Shown here piece by piece: positions 45,398-54,728 of a DNA stretch of 64,000 nucleotides; position 1 is the stretch's first letter; the number at the start of each line of letters is the position of its first letter. The notes beneath the pieces are model-generated. The model saw nothing but the letters and a program-made list of their open reading frames with translations, searched no databases and was not told where the DNA came from. This stretch comes from Bacteroides faecis MAJ27. GTDB taxonomy: Bacteria > Bacteroidota > Bacteroidia > Bacteroidales > Bacteroidaceae. A program made the position numbers and the translations under genes. The stretch is taken from assembly GCF_900106755.1 (NCBI RefSeq), contig NZ_FNNN01000002.1, positions 186,001-250,000 on the forward strand. Direction: 5' to 3'.

Positions 45398-47288
45398 ATG
45401 AAACTCATTTATTGCTATATAGAAAATTTTCGGAATATTCACAATCAGGAAGTGTTGTTGTCTGATAAGTTCCAATGTCAGTACAAGGATGGCAAAATGC
45501 AGATAGAGCAGTTGGAAGAAAATTCCATAGCAAATTATGTCTATGAGAATGACTTTATGCGTAATCTCAGAATTCTTGTTGGCAAAACAGGTTCAGGAAA
45601 GACCAATTTCCTACAGATGATAGGAATGGACTCATGGAGACGCATGGATTCTGCAAAGAGCGATGCCTATTTATGCTATATAAAATGGATGCTCCCAACG
45701 AGTTCTTTATAGAATTGGTAGGTATTTCTATACCTGATTTAGAAAAGCTCTGTGCGTCCAAGCGAACTTATTACCGCACTTCAGAGGAAGTCTATAAAAT
45801 AGTCTATAATTTTGACAGTCATCGAGTAATAGATGTAAGGTTTGTAAATTATGATGATACCGAAAATACATATATCATCAATGCTTTTGATAGAAATGCC
45901 TTCGCAAATTGCCCGTACGAAGATGAAAGGCAAGAAGGTATTGTCAGTCATGACAGTTTTGTAGGCCGGATAATAACCCAATTCGGGAATGCGAGTGTTT
46001 CTATGGAATGTGATTATTTGAAGGAGTGTCTTGGTAGAATGCCACAAAATAGCCTAAAGAGAAATGCCGCCCTTGTCATTTGATGGAATAACTGGCAGAA
46101 CAGACATGAGTTTGACTTGGATGAACGTCTGATAAAACGAGAATATTGGACATATAAAGAAAAGGCGGAGAAACAAAGAGAACATAATTCCAAGTATGGG
46201 AAGCCCTATGATCCCCCTATAGAATATCCCAAGGACTCCACACCCAAAAGTAGATTCCTCCATGATCTGATGACAGACTTTGCCATATATTTGAGAAAGT
46301 GCACAGAGTGTGTGGATGAAAATTATCCAGAAAAATATATTGATTGGGCTGGATATGTAGCAGATTTGGGCATTGATAATCCTAGAGTTCTTCCAGATGG
46401 AAAGAACATGTCTATTTTGAAGAGAATTGATTGGCTCTGTCAATATATTGATTATCATACAGATGAGATGTGTGCTAATCGAGGATTGCTTTGGCAGATT
46501 GGCGATGACATTAAAGATTTGTTCCATCTGTTGAATAAGATGGATGATAAATACTTTACCGATGAGGAGTTTTCCATACCAGTAATGGATATAGATATGT
46601 CAGAGGGGGCAGCAATGCGGGATGTGTTTGAACGTATGGAGTAGTACAGACCTGACCGGATAGGTATATTTACGAAAAGTTTGCTGCCCTATCATTGGAC
46701 ATGCGTAAGTTCTGGTGAGTACCAGTACGCCAAGGTCTGGGGCATATTAGAAGGATATGGTGTAAGGGCCAAGGTGTTGAAGGAAGGTGAAATATTTTCA
46801 GAAGCAGTGCAACCCAATTTTATATTGTTGCTTGATGAACCGGAGAACTATATGTACCCAGAGATGTGCAGGACTTTTATTCACAACTTGAATGAACTTT
46901 TGAAACAACGCTTTTTCGGATCGGAGTTTCAAGTTATACTCAGTACACATTCACCTTTTATGCTTTCAGACGTGCTTGCTAACCAAATAATCAAGATGGA
47001 TTATGATGATAGGGGAATGTGTGTCATCGCTAATGCAGAAAAACCAAGTTTTGCTGCAAATATTCACAGCATTATGGCTGACTGTTTTTTCTTGAAATAT
47101 ACGATAGGGGAACAGGCTAGACTATGCCTTACGGAAAAATTAGGACTCTTTAAAGATATGTGACACGTCGGGAACGTTTGTCGGAAACAGACAGGGAAGA
47201 AGTCGCCCAAATGAAAAAACTGCTGCCCAATATCGGTGACGAGCTTATTCGTCATAGTATTGTTTCTATCATAGAAAAATTGCAATGA
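45398..47288 (+). pseudogene. Septu-like ATPase (PtuA-type), broken by four lesions
   Basis: An ATPase of about 620 residues reconstructed across frames. It starts MKLIYCYIENFRNIHNQEV and has Walker A VGKTGSGKT (about residues 62-70). A one-base deletion near 45670 shifts the frame; in the next frame an in-frame TGA (46081-46083) and TAG (46642-46644) interrupt it. Walker B is FILLLDEPENYMYPEM and the H-loop is STHSPFMLSDVLAN. A last shift near 47157 separates the tail (LSETDREEVAQMKKLLPNIG), which ends 1 bp before the HNH gene. ABC-type ATPase plus HNH is the layout of Septu (PtuAB) anti-phage systems. With two frameshifts and two stops this is genuine decay. Confidence 0.7.
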
Positions 47289-47289
47289 T

Positions 47290-48216
47290 ATGGTAAGGTT
47301 GTCATTTCCCAATGTGGAAGAATTAAAGCGGATGCATTATGAGGCGGTCAAAAGCTATGTCAGTGAGACCATGCATGCAAAAAAACGTAAGGGCTTTTAT
47401 TACAAAGTAATTGAATTGGCGGGATTTGAAGCATATGAAAGGGATTATGATGAAGAAGGGGATACATACGATTGGCTGAAACATTTTTTGTTGGCAGATT
47501 GTGAAACTCTTGTCTCTTGGGTGGAGTATCATGCTGACAAGTTGAAATTCGATTATATGAAACGTTTGTATCTCAACCGGTTTTCCAAAAGTCCGGTTGA
47601 TTATGTCGATAAAGAGGCGACATATAATGCCTATACTCTCTTTAAGAAAATGAACATTAGGGTATGTCCCTATTGTGAGCATGAATTTTTGGATGTGGTC
47701 TCTGTAAATCATGGCATGCAAACAAAGAGAACTGTAGAATTTGATCACTTCTATCCAAAAGGAGATGAAGATTATCCAGGATTAGCGATGTGTTTTTACA
47801 ACTTGATACCAAGTTGCAAGCCATGTAATCAACTAAAAATGACAAATCCTGTTGCAGCCAATCCATATAACCCGGATATTGAGAACTTGACGAATCTTTG
47901 CCCAGATATTCCAGTTGGGATAAACATAGATGATTTGTCTGAAGCAGACTGTAAGATAAAGATTAATCCGATTGGATCTATGATTGTAAATGAAAGCACA
48001 CTTGCCTTGGAACAGAGATATGACAGCCAAACATCTGTAGCTTACCAATTATTGAAATGTAAACAGGATTTCGATGATGATAAATTATTAGAATTAGAGC
48101 GATTGGGCATTGGAACGGTTAGTGAACTGAAGAGAGAGATTTTTGGAAAACCAAGGGATGAGGCCAGAGGCTTTGAACTGCATACCAAGATGAAATACGA
48201 TTTGATAGGATATTAA
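47290..48216 (+). CDS. HNH nuclease, PtuB-like
   Basis: A 308-residue HNH protein. The zinc-binding CPYC (C126, C129) and CKPC (C176, C179) bracket the HNH core: VEFDHFYPKG (D152, H153) and NLIPSCKPCN (N171). The rest is helical. In Septu systems PtuB is the nuclease partner of an ABC-type ATPase; the ATPase gene directly upstream is broken. The nuclease frame is fully open, so decay of the pair may have begun with the ATPase. It lies 22 bp before a capsule aminotransferase. Confidence 0.75.
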   Translation: MVRLSFPNVEELKRMHYEAVKSYVSETMHAKKRKGFYYKVIELAGFEAYERDYDEEGDTYDWLKHFLLADCETLVSWVEYHADKLKFDYMKRLYLNRFSKSPVDYVDKEATYNAYTLFKKMNIRVCPYCEHEFLDVVSVNHGMQTKRTVEFDHFYPKGDEDYPGLAMCFYNLIPSCKPCNQLKMTNPVAANPYNPDIENLTNLCPDIPVGINIDDLSEADCKIKINPIGSMIVNESTLALEQRYDSQTSVAYQLLKCKQDFDDDKLLELERLGIGTVSELKREIFGKPRDEARGFELHTKMKYDLIGY

Positions 48217-48238
48217 CGAATAATTAATATATAAAATT

Positions 48239-49522
48239 ATGGTTGAAGAAAGAAATACTATCTACCTCTGTCTTGCTCACATGAGTGAGGCTGGTTTGGA
48301 ACAAAAATATGTAAAGGAAGCATTCGATACCAATTGGGTGGTTCCGATGGGCCCTAATGTGAATGCCTTCGAGCAGTCCCTGTCAGATTTTGCCAATACC
48401 AATTCTGATGGAAGTAAGTTGGATCATAGGGTGGTTTGCCTGAGTGCCGGTACTGCTGCGGTGCACCTTGCTCTGATAGCCTGTGGCGTAAAATCGGGAG
48501 ATGAGGTATGTGTACAGAGTTTCACCTTCTGTGCATCATCCCATCCTATCACTTATCTTGGTGCCAGGCCAGTGTTCATCGACTCGGAATGTGAAACATG
48601 GAACATGGATCCGGAACTCTTGGAGAAGGCGATTCTTGACCGTAAGGAGAAGACCGGCAAATATCCGAAAGCAATTATCCCAGTAGCTCTTTACGGTATG
48701 CCATATGATTGCGAAAAAATTATGGCAATTGCCAATAAATACAATATCCCAGTCATTGAGGATGCAGCCGAAGGCATGGGCTCTCGCTTCAACGGCCGGG
48801 TTCTCGGTACCTTTGGACGCTTTGGTGTCCTTTCATTTAATGGCAATAAGATGATTACTACTTCTGGTGGTGGTGCTCTCATCTGCCAGAACGGGGAAGA
48901 TGCCAACAACGTGATGTGGCATGCAACTCAGGCCCGTGATGCTTATCCCTACTACCAGCATACAGAGATTGGTTACAACTACCGTATGTCAAACGTATGT
49001 GCAGGTATCGGACGTGGTCAGATGACTGTTCTGGATGCACATATCGCTCATCATAAACATGTTCAGGCACTTTATGAGGAATTGTTGGAGGATGTTTCTG
49101 AAGTACATATTCACAAACAGCCGTCGGATTCCCGTTACGATGCGAACTTCTGGCTCTGTGCCGCAACTCTTGATCCGGAGGTCAAGATCCAGGGTCAGGA
49201 GAATGCCTATAAGGAAGCCATCAAGACAGCTGTAGGTGGTGCAGCCGGTGTCATCAAGGCAGTTGATTGTGCTACCACTGACTGTCAGCCGAATGATAAC
49301 GTGGAGGCTCTTCGTGTTTTTATGCTAAATAAGAAGGTTGAGTGCCGTCCTGTATGGAAGCCGATGCACAAGCAGCCTGTTTATGCTGATGCAGTAGCCT
49401 ATATCAATGGTGTATCAGAAGAAATCTTCAAGGTTGGTTTTTGTCTGCCAGCAGGACCATATGTCACTGATGATGACGTACACTATATCGTAGATTGCAT
49501 AAAAGAGGCTATTGTCAGGTGA
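48239..49522 (+). CDS. DegT/DnrJ/EryC1 aminotransferase, WcfR type
   Basis: A 427-residue PLP-dependent sugar aminotransferase. Cofactor-binding features: LSAGTAAVHLALIACG (about 68-83), PVIEDAAEGMGSRFNG, and the PLP Lys K204 in FNGNKMITTSGGGAL. It would aminate the 4-keto sugar made by the 4,6-dehydratase at 25.6 kb to UDP-AATGal, the substrate of the WcfS-like transferase. Codon use is closer to the core genome than that of the preceding decayed genes. Confidence 0.93.
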   Translation: MVEERNTIYLCLAHMSEAGLEQKYVKEAFDTNWVVPMGPNVNAFEQSLSDFANTNSDGSKLDHRVVCLSAGTAAVHLALIACGVKSGDEVCVQSFTFCASSHPITYLGARPVFIDSECETWNMDPELLEKAILDRKEKTGKYPKAIIPVALYGMPYDCEKIMAIANKYNIPVIEDAAEGMGSRFNGRVLGTFGRFGVLSFNGNKMITTSGGGALICQNGEDANNVMWHATQARDAYPYYQHTEIGYNYRMSNVCAGIGRGQMTVLDAHIAHHKHVQALYEELLEDVSEVHIHKQPSDSRYDANFWLCAATLDPEVKIQGQENAYKEAIKTAVGGAAGVIKAVDCATTDCQPNDNVEALRVFMLNKKVECRPVWKPMHKQPVYADAVAYINGVSEEIFKVGFCLPAGPYVTDDDVHYIVDCIKEAIVR

Positions 49523-49629
49523 TGATAGAAAAATTCAAGAAAATAGCGGGAGGAATGTGCCGGTTGTGTACATTCTTTTTCTGCCTCAGAAAACGGATAA
49601 TACGAGGTATGACCATTAACAGTGAATGA
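49522..49629 (+). CDS. Possible 35-residue small protein
   Basis: The frame MIEKFKKIAGGMCRLCTFFF... overlaps the aminotransferase stop by 1 nt (TGATG) and ends directly at the start of the next small gene (TGA then ATG). This head-to-tail packing suggests coupled translation. The product is basic and has a short hydrophobic CTFFFCL segment with two Cys. No family recognised; chance cannot be excluded at this length. Confidence 0.35.
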   Translation: MIEKFKKIAGGMCRLCTFFFCLRKRIIRGMTINSE

Positions 49630-49848
49630 ATGGCAGGAAAGAATGATCAGAACTTTATCGCCTTCTGTGACGAGTTAAGGGCGTATGTCCTAGAAAATCG
49701 TCACTTCCCGAACAAGCATACCCGTCTTTTGAACAAGATAAAATTTGTCCGCTGTAAGATCAATCAGGGTACGCTTGAAGAGTGGAAACTGAAGATGTTC
49801 CTTGACATAGCGGAGATGCGGGATATGGAGGGGCATACCGGAGGGTGA
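49630..49848 (+). CDS. Small helicase-associated-domain-like protein
   Basis: A 72-residue protein: FIAFCDELRAYVLENRHFPN then KHTRLLNKIKFVRCKINQGT and EWKLKMFLDIAEMRD. This resembles a single helicase-associated (HA) repeat, which is usually found in tandem in large helicases. It may be a free-standing small DNA-binding protein or a relic. It sits between the serotype-specific genes and the export genes. The following 170 bp hold no gene. Confidence 0.5.
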   Translation: MAGKNDQNFIAFCDELRAYVLENRHFPNKHTRLLNKIKFVRCKINQGTLEEWKLKMFLDIAEMRDMEGHTGG

Positions 49849-50020
49849 AAGAAGAAGGTACAGGAGGAAGAGTAAAGGTGCTTTGCCCGCTGTTTATCCA
49901 ATTACGATATAAAAGAAAAATACCTTACCCGAGAAATTCAATCATATACCGTAATGACCGTGTTAAATGGGGTACCTGGTCTTGCGGAGAATTGTATAAC
50001 CCCAGCAAGTAAAGAAATCT

Positions 50021-50815
50021 ATGAAACGATTGAAAGAATTATTCTATTGTGCATTGTTGACATTAATGTTTACCGGCTGCCAGTCCTACAAAAAAGTACC
50101 TTACCTTCAGGATGCCGAAGTTGTATTGTATAATACCCAGGATGCGGAGCTTTATGATGCCAAGATCATGCCTAAGGACCTGCTTACGATCGTGGTGTCG
50201 TGTACGAGTCCCGAACTGGCCGCCCCCTTTAATCTGACGGTAGCCACACAGAGCAATGTCAGTGTAAGCACTACCACCATCCAGCCTGTATTGCAACAGT
50301 ACTTGGTTGATAACGACGGTAATATTAATTTTCCCGTATTAGGTGAACTTCATGTTGGTGGTCTGACCAAGAAGGCAACCGAACAAATGATCGTTGAAAA
50401 ACTGAAACCTTATATTACGGAAACTCCTATTGTAACGGTCCGTATGGTAAATTATAAGATTTCTGTGATTGGAGAGGTAGCCCGTCCCGGTACATTTACT
50501 ATTTCCAATGAAAAAGTGAACATCTTGGAAGCTTTGGCTATGGCAGGTGATATGACTGTATATGGTCTGCGTGATGATGTAAAACTAATACGGGAGAATG
50601 CCAATGGCAAGCAGGAAATAATACCATTGGATCTGAATAAAGCTGAAACAATCCTTTCCCCTTATTACTATCTGCAGCAGAATGATATCATATACGTTAC
50701 TCCGAATAAGGCGAAAGCACGAAACTCAGATATCGGAACTAGTACAAGCTTATGGTTTTCTGCTACTTCTATCCTTGTTTCTATTGCCAGCTTGTTGTTT
50801 AACATCTTGAAATAA
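50021..50815 (+). CDS. Wza-type polysaccharide export lipoprotein
   Basis: A 264-residue outer-membrane export protein with lipobox FTGC (Cys20). The Poly_export domain runs from KIMPKDLLTIVVSC to about residue 130 (YLVDNDGNINFPVLGELHVG), followed by an SLBB domain (VIGEVARPGTFTISNEKVNI). The C-terminal helix (TSLWFSATSILVSIASLLFN) would span the outer membrane. Wza forms the capsule export channel and works with the Wzc gene 12 bp downstream. Confidence 0.93.
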   Translation: MKRLKELFYCALLTLMFTGCQSYKKVPYLQDAEVVLYNTQDAELYDAKIMPKDLLTIVVSCTSPELAAPFNLTVATQSNVSVSTTTIQPVLQQYLVDNDGNINFPVLGELHVGGLTKKATEQMIVEKLKPYITETPIVTVRMVNYKISVIGEVARPGTFTISNEKVNILEALAMAGDMTVYGLRDDVKLIRENANGKQEIIPLDLNKAETILSPYYYLQQNDIIYVTPNKAKARNSDIGTSTSLWFSATSILVSIASLLFNILK

Positions 50816-50827
50816 AAAGAAAGAGTC

Positions 50828-53257
50828 ATGAAAGAAGAAAATCAAAACGGGAAGGAACGCCAAATGGCTGAAGAACAAATAGATTTCCGGACATTGCTTT
50901 TTAAATATATTATTCATTGGCCTTGGTTTGTAGGGGCAGTATTACTATGCCTTGTTGGTGCGTGGTTTTATCTGCATTGGGCTACACCTATCTATAATAT
51001 TTCAGCTACTGTCTTGATAAAAGATGAGAAGAAGGGTGGAGGTGCAGGGCTTTCTTCGGAATTGGAGGATATGGGATTAAGCGGCCTGATGACTTCTTCC
51101 AAGAATATTGATAATGAGTTGGAAGTTTTGCGTTCGAAAACGCTCGTTAAAGAGGTGGTTAATCAATTGGGGCTGTATATAACTTATGCAGATGAGGATG
51201 AATTTCCTGCTAAAGGTTTGTATAAGACGTCTCCGGTACAAGTGAGTTTGACACCTCAGGAAGCTGAGAAACTAAGCTCTCCGATGGTAGTGGAAATGAC
51301 ACTACAGCCTAAAGGTAGTATGGATGTGAACGTGACTGTAGGTGAGAAGGGATATCAGAAGCATTTTGAGAAACTACCTGCTATCTTTCCGACTGATGAG
51401 GGTACGTTGGCTTTTTTTCAGGAAGTTGATTCGGTAGCTTTGCAGGATGGGACGAAAGTACCTCGTATAGAGAAGGACGTGCGTCATATAACTGCGACTA
51501 TCAACAAACCAATGAGAGTGGCAAAAGGTTATTGTAACAGCCTGACTATTGCTCCGACTTCTAAAACTACTTCTGTGGCCGTGATTTCGTTAAAAAATTC
51601 TAGTTTGCAACGTGGGCAGGATTTTATCAACCAATTACTGGAGATGTATAATCGCAATACGAATAATGATAAAAACGAAATTGCTCAGAAAACAGCAGAG
51701 TTTATTGATGAACGTATTGGCATTATCTCAAAAGAACTGGGAAGTACAGAAGCGGATTTAGAGTCTTTTAAGCGTGACGCAGGTATCACGGACTTGACGA
51801 GTGAAGCTCAGATAGCCTTAGCCGGTAATGCTGAATATGAAAAGAAGAGTGTGGAGAACCGTACTCAAATCAGTCTGGTGAATGACTTGCGTAAATACTT
51901 GAGAGGTAATGAATATGAAGTATTACCAAGTAATGTTGGTTTACAGGATGCTGCCTTGATTGGTGCGATTGAACGTTATAATGAAATGTTGGTGGAACGT
52001 AAACGTCTGCTACGTACATCAACAGAGAATAACCCGGCTATTGTGAATCTGGATACGAGTATCCGTGCGATGAAAGCCAATGTGCAGGCTACCCTTGAAG
52101 GAACTTTGCAGGGGTTGATGATAACCAAGTCAAATCTGGACCGTGAGGCAAGCCGCTACTCTCGTCGTATCAGTAACGCTCCGGGACAGGAACGTGCTTA
52201 TGTAAGCATTGCCCGCCAGCAAGAAATTAAAGCAGGGTTATATCTGATGTTGTTGCAGAAACGTGAAGAGAATGCAATTGCGTTAGCTGCTACTGCAAAT
52301 AATGCGAAGATTATTGATGAAGCGATAGCTGATGATACTCCGGTATCTCCCAAACGCTCTATGATTTATTTAATTGCATTGGTGTTGGGTGTTGGGATTC
52401 CTGTTGGCATCATTTACCTGATTGAACTGACGAAATTCAAGATAGAAGGTCGTGTCGACGTAGAAAAACTGACGAGTGTTCCTATTATAGGTGATATTCC
52501 ATTGACTGACGAAAAGAATGATAAGAATGGTTCTATTGCTGTCTTCGAGAACAAGAATAATCTGATGAGTGAAACCTTCCGTAATATTCGTACCAATCTT
52601 CAGTTTATGCTCGATAATGATCAGAAGGTTATCCTTGTAACCTCAACCGTCAGTGGAGAAGGTAAATCGTTTGTTTCGGCAAACCTGGCTATCAGTCTTT
52701 CTCTTTTGGGAAAGAAGGTCGTGATTGTCGGACTCGATATTCGCAAGCCGGGACTGAATAAAGTATTCCATCTCTCCAATAAAGAGAAAGGCATTACTCA
52801 GTATCTTTCTAATCCTGAAACGGATCTAATGGAATTTGTTCAACCTTTTGATATCAATAAGAATCTGTTTATTCTTCCGGGTGGTTCTGTGCCTCCTAAT
52901 CCAACGGAGTTGTTAGCTCGTAACGGTCTGGATAAAGCCATAGAAATCTTGAAGCAGAACTTCGACTATGTGATAATGGATACTGCCCCTATCGGTATGG
53001 TAACCGATACCTTATTGATAGGTCGTGTGGCTGATTTGTCAGTATACGTATGTCGTGCCGACTATACTCATAAAGCCGAATATACATTGATCAATGAGTT
53101 GGCTATTGAGAAGAAGTTGTCTAAGCTTTGTACCGTAATCAACGGTGTGGACTTGAAAAAGAGAAAATACGGTTATTACTACGGCTACGGCAAGTACGGT
53201 AAGTACTACGGTTATGGTAAACGTTATGGCTACGGCTATGGATATGGAGAAAAGTGA
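50828..53257 (+). CDS. Wzc-type tyrosine kinase and chain-length regulator
   Basis: An 809-residue inner-membrane protein. N-terminal Wzz domain with a transmembrane helix near 35-58 (WPWFVGAVLLCLVGAWFYL), a long periplasmic coiled-coil region, a second helix near 510 (LIALVLGVGIPVGIIYLIEL) and the cytoplasmic BY-kinase domain. Walker A VSGEGKSF is near 607, Walker A' VIVGLDIRKPG near 636 and Walker B YVIMDTAP near 717. The C-terminal 32 residues are almost all Tyr, Gly and Lys (RKYGYYYGYGKYGKYYGYGK), the autophosphorylation tail. With Wza it controls polymer length and export. Confidence 0.94.
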   Translation: MKEENQNGKERQMAEEQIDFRTLLFKYIIHWPWFVGAVLLCLVGAWFYLHWATPIYNISATVLIKDEKKGGGAGLSSELEDMGLSGLMTSSKNIDNELEVLRSKTLVKEVVNQLGLYITYADEDEFPAKGLYKTSPVQVSLTPQEAEKLSSPMVVEMTLQPKGSMDVNVTVGEKGYQKHFEKLPAIFPTDEGTLAFFQEVDSVALQDGTKVPRIEKDVRHITATINKPMRVAKGYCNSLTIAPTSKTTSVAVISLKNSSLQRGQDFINQLLEMYNRNTNNDKNEIAQKTAEFIDERIGIISKELGSTEADLESFKRDAGITDLTSEAQIALAGNAEYEKKSVENRTQISLVNDLRKYLRGNEYEVLPSNVGLQDAALIGAIERYNEMLVERKRLLRTSTENNPAIVNLDTSIRAMKANVQATLEGTLQGLMITKSNLDREASRYSRRISNAPGQERAYVSIARQQEIKAGLYLMLLQKREENAIALAATANNAKIIDEAIADDTPVSPKRSMIYLIALVLGVGIPVGIIYLIELTKFKIEGRVDVEKLTSVPIIGDIPLTDEKNDKNGSIAVFENKNNLMSETFRNIRTNLQFMLDNDQKVILVTSTVSGEGKSFVSANLAISLSLLGKKVVIVGLDIRKPGLNKVFHLSNKEKGITQYLSNPETDLMEFVQPFDINKNLFILPGGSVPPNPTELLARNGLDKAIEILKQNFDYVIMDTAPIGMVTDTLLIGRVADLSVYVCRADYTHKAEYTLINELAIEKKLSKLCTVINGVDLKKRKYGYYYGYGKYGKYYGYGKRYGYGYGYGEK

Positions 53258-53275
53258 CAGATAAATCTGTGATAT

Positions 53276-53902
53276 ATGAAAAAGACGGTAGTCGAATATA
53301 TCACCAATACGCTTGAAGATATTCCCAAGCAATCTCTTCAAACCAATAAAAGGCGTTTACATGCTTTTTTCTCAGAACAGGAAACAATAGAGAAGCGGGG
53401 GACACATTTTGTATTCAGGTATGCTTTCTATTCTGTTGAAAAATTACGAAGACCTACGAAACAAAGCCTCTTTAAAGAATATAATATGTTGTGTTCTGAC
53501 TTGAAAAGCACTCCTTCTGGGGAAATATCGGATATGGAATATAAAGATGTTGTATTATATGGTAATACTTCTTCTCCTGTAGTACAAGAACGATTGACAG
53601 AATATTTGGAACGGAATAATTCGTTAAAGATTCAATTGTCTTTTTGTGATGAAGAAACCTCAGAATGTAAAACAGGAGAAAATATTGCCTATGCAGAACT
53701 GCAGAAAGCATTGTTTTATTGTAAAAGGAAGAAGTATTTGCTTCTGTTCATTTCAGTTCGTGAGTTGATACAGGATATTCGCTTTTACGATCTGCTTGAT
53801 GAATATCGTGTTGATTTCCGTTGTGTTGACTTTCCTTGGTTTTGCAGGGAGAATCTACGGTTGATAAAAGCAGTTATGTTATATGAGAAACTATCTTCTT
53901 AA
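53276..53902 (+). CDS. Unknown protein with a resolvase-like C-terminal half
   Basis: A 208-residue protein. The C-terminal half (ELQKALFYCKRKKYLLLFIS then ELIQDIRFYDLLDEYRVDFR and CVDFPWF) follows the pattern of the serine-recombinase catalytic domain core (ELQKAL...LxxLxRDVxFxxxLxxxGVxFxxxDxP). The N-terminal nucleophile Ser and the first Arg motif are absent, so it is unlikely to recombine DNA. Its first half is unrelated. The gene closes the capsule operon 18 bp after wzc. It could be a regulator or a relic. Confidence 0.5.
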   Translation: MKKTVVEYITNTLEDIPKQSLQTNKRRLHAFFSEQETIEKRGTHFVFRYAFYSVEKLRRPTKQSLFKEYNMLCSDLKSTPSGEISDMEYKDVVLYGNTSSPVVQERLTEYLERNNSLKIQLSFCDEETSECKTGENIAYAELQKALFYCKRKKYLLLFISVRELIQDIRFYDLLDEYRVDFRCVDFPWFCRENLRLIKAVMLYEKLSS

Positions 53903-54011
53903 ATAGCATATTGATTTGAATATTAGTATTATATGTTACATTTTATATTGAATTGCTATATGTAGGTCCCTAACTTCATGCTACAGGATGAAGAACCCTA
54001 CATCTTTCGTT

Positions 54012-54082
54012 GGTTAAGAAGGGCACAGCGGTGTATCTTAACCGGCACTTTCATATCGGTTTGATTTCCGATATGCTTTTTT
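54012..54082 (+). terminator. Two hairpins ending the capsule operon
   Basis: First hairpin GGTTAAGA (54012-54019) / TCTTAACC (54036-54043). Second hairpin CATATCGG (54052-54059) / CCGATATG (54068-54075), followed by TTTTTTT; this is a rho-independent terminator 150 bp after the last capsule gene. The rest of 53903-54251 shows nothing recognisable. Confidence 0.65.
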
Positions 54083-54251
54083 TACCCCATATATCAACTG
54101 TCTGTGAAGATCGTTGATATATATTTTCATAGATAATTTGAAATAGACTTTACAGGGGAATTTTTGTTGTTGAATAGGAGAAGGTGAGATATGGATGCCC
54201 ATGAAGAGAATCAATCTTGTAATTTCTAGTATTTCTATAAAACCAAAAAGT

Positions 54252-54280
54252 AGAGAAGATAGCCTCTAACTATCTTCTCT
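54252..54280 (-). terminator. Terminator of the minus-strand small-gene operon
   Basis: Perfect 11-bp stem AGAGAAGATAG / CTATCTTCTCT with a 7-nt loop, followed on the minus strand by CTTTTTGG. It lies 6 bp past the stop of the 146-residue gene. Confidence 0.7.
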
Positions 54281-54286
54281 CTTGCT

Positions 54287-54727
54287 TTAAAATGTCAATC
54301 TCATTACTACTTTCTCCGGTTGCGCTGTGATCTTAACTCTCTCTACCTGATCCGCCCCAAGCATTACAGCCGAATTCCTGTAACACTTCATGAATTCTCT
54401 CTTCGGCATGAAAAAAGGGTAACCATACGGAACTCCTCCCCAATAATCTGGAACTCTAAAGCCATTAAAACTATGCCCGGTAATAATGTTGGCATCAATA
54501 TTATAGATCTGCTTCGAATCATAATTCAGCCAGTCTATTCCCCCCTCTCTGTACTTACGGAGAAATGTTAGCTCCAATGTTTTCCCAGATACTTCTCTAA
54601 GCTTAATTTTGACTCCACCGGAATTAAAAATCTTATCCAGATCCGCCTGAACTAGTTTTTCAACCTCATTGACTCCTTGTGTACCCAAATCATACACCTT
54701 GCCCATAACGAATATTTTCTTTTTCAT
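54287..54727 (-). CDS. Unknown 146-residue protein
   Basis: A soluble protein: MKKKIFVMGKVYDLGTQGVN..., a Lys/Glu-rich start and a Tyr/Gly-rich middle (VPDYWGGVPYGYPFFMPKRE). No signal peptide, no membrane segment, no family recognised. It follows the 187-residue gene by 1 bp, so these genes form one operon. Composition resembles the neighbouring minus-strand genes. Confidence 0.6.
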   Translation of the reverse strand: MKKKIFVMGKVYDLGTQGVNEVEKLVQADLDKIFNSGGVKIKLREVSGKTLELTFLRKYREGGIDWLNYDSKQIYNIDANIITGHSFNGFRVPDYWGGVPYGYPFFMPKREFMKCYRNSAVMLGADQVERVKITAQPEKVVMRLTF

Positions 54728-54728
54728 A

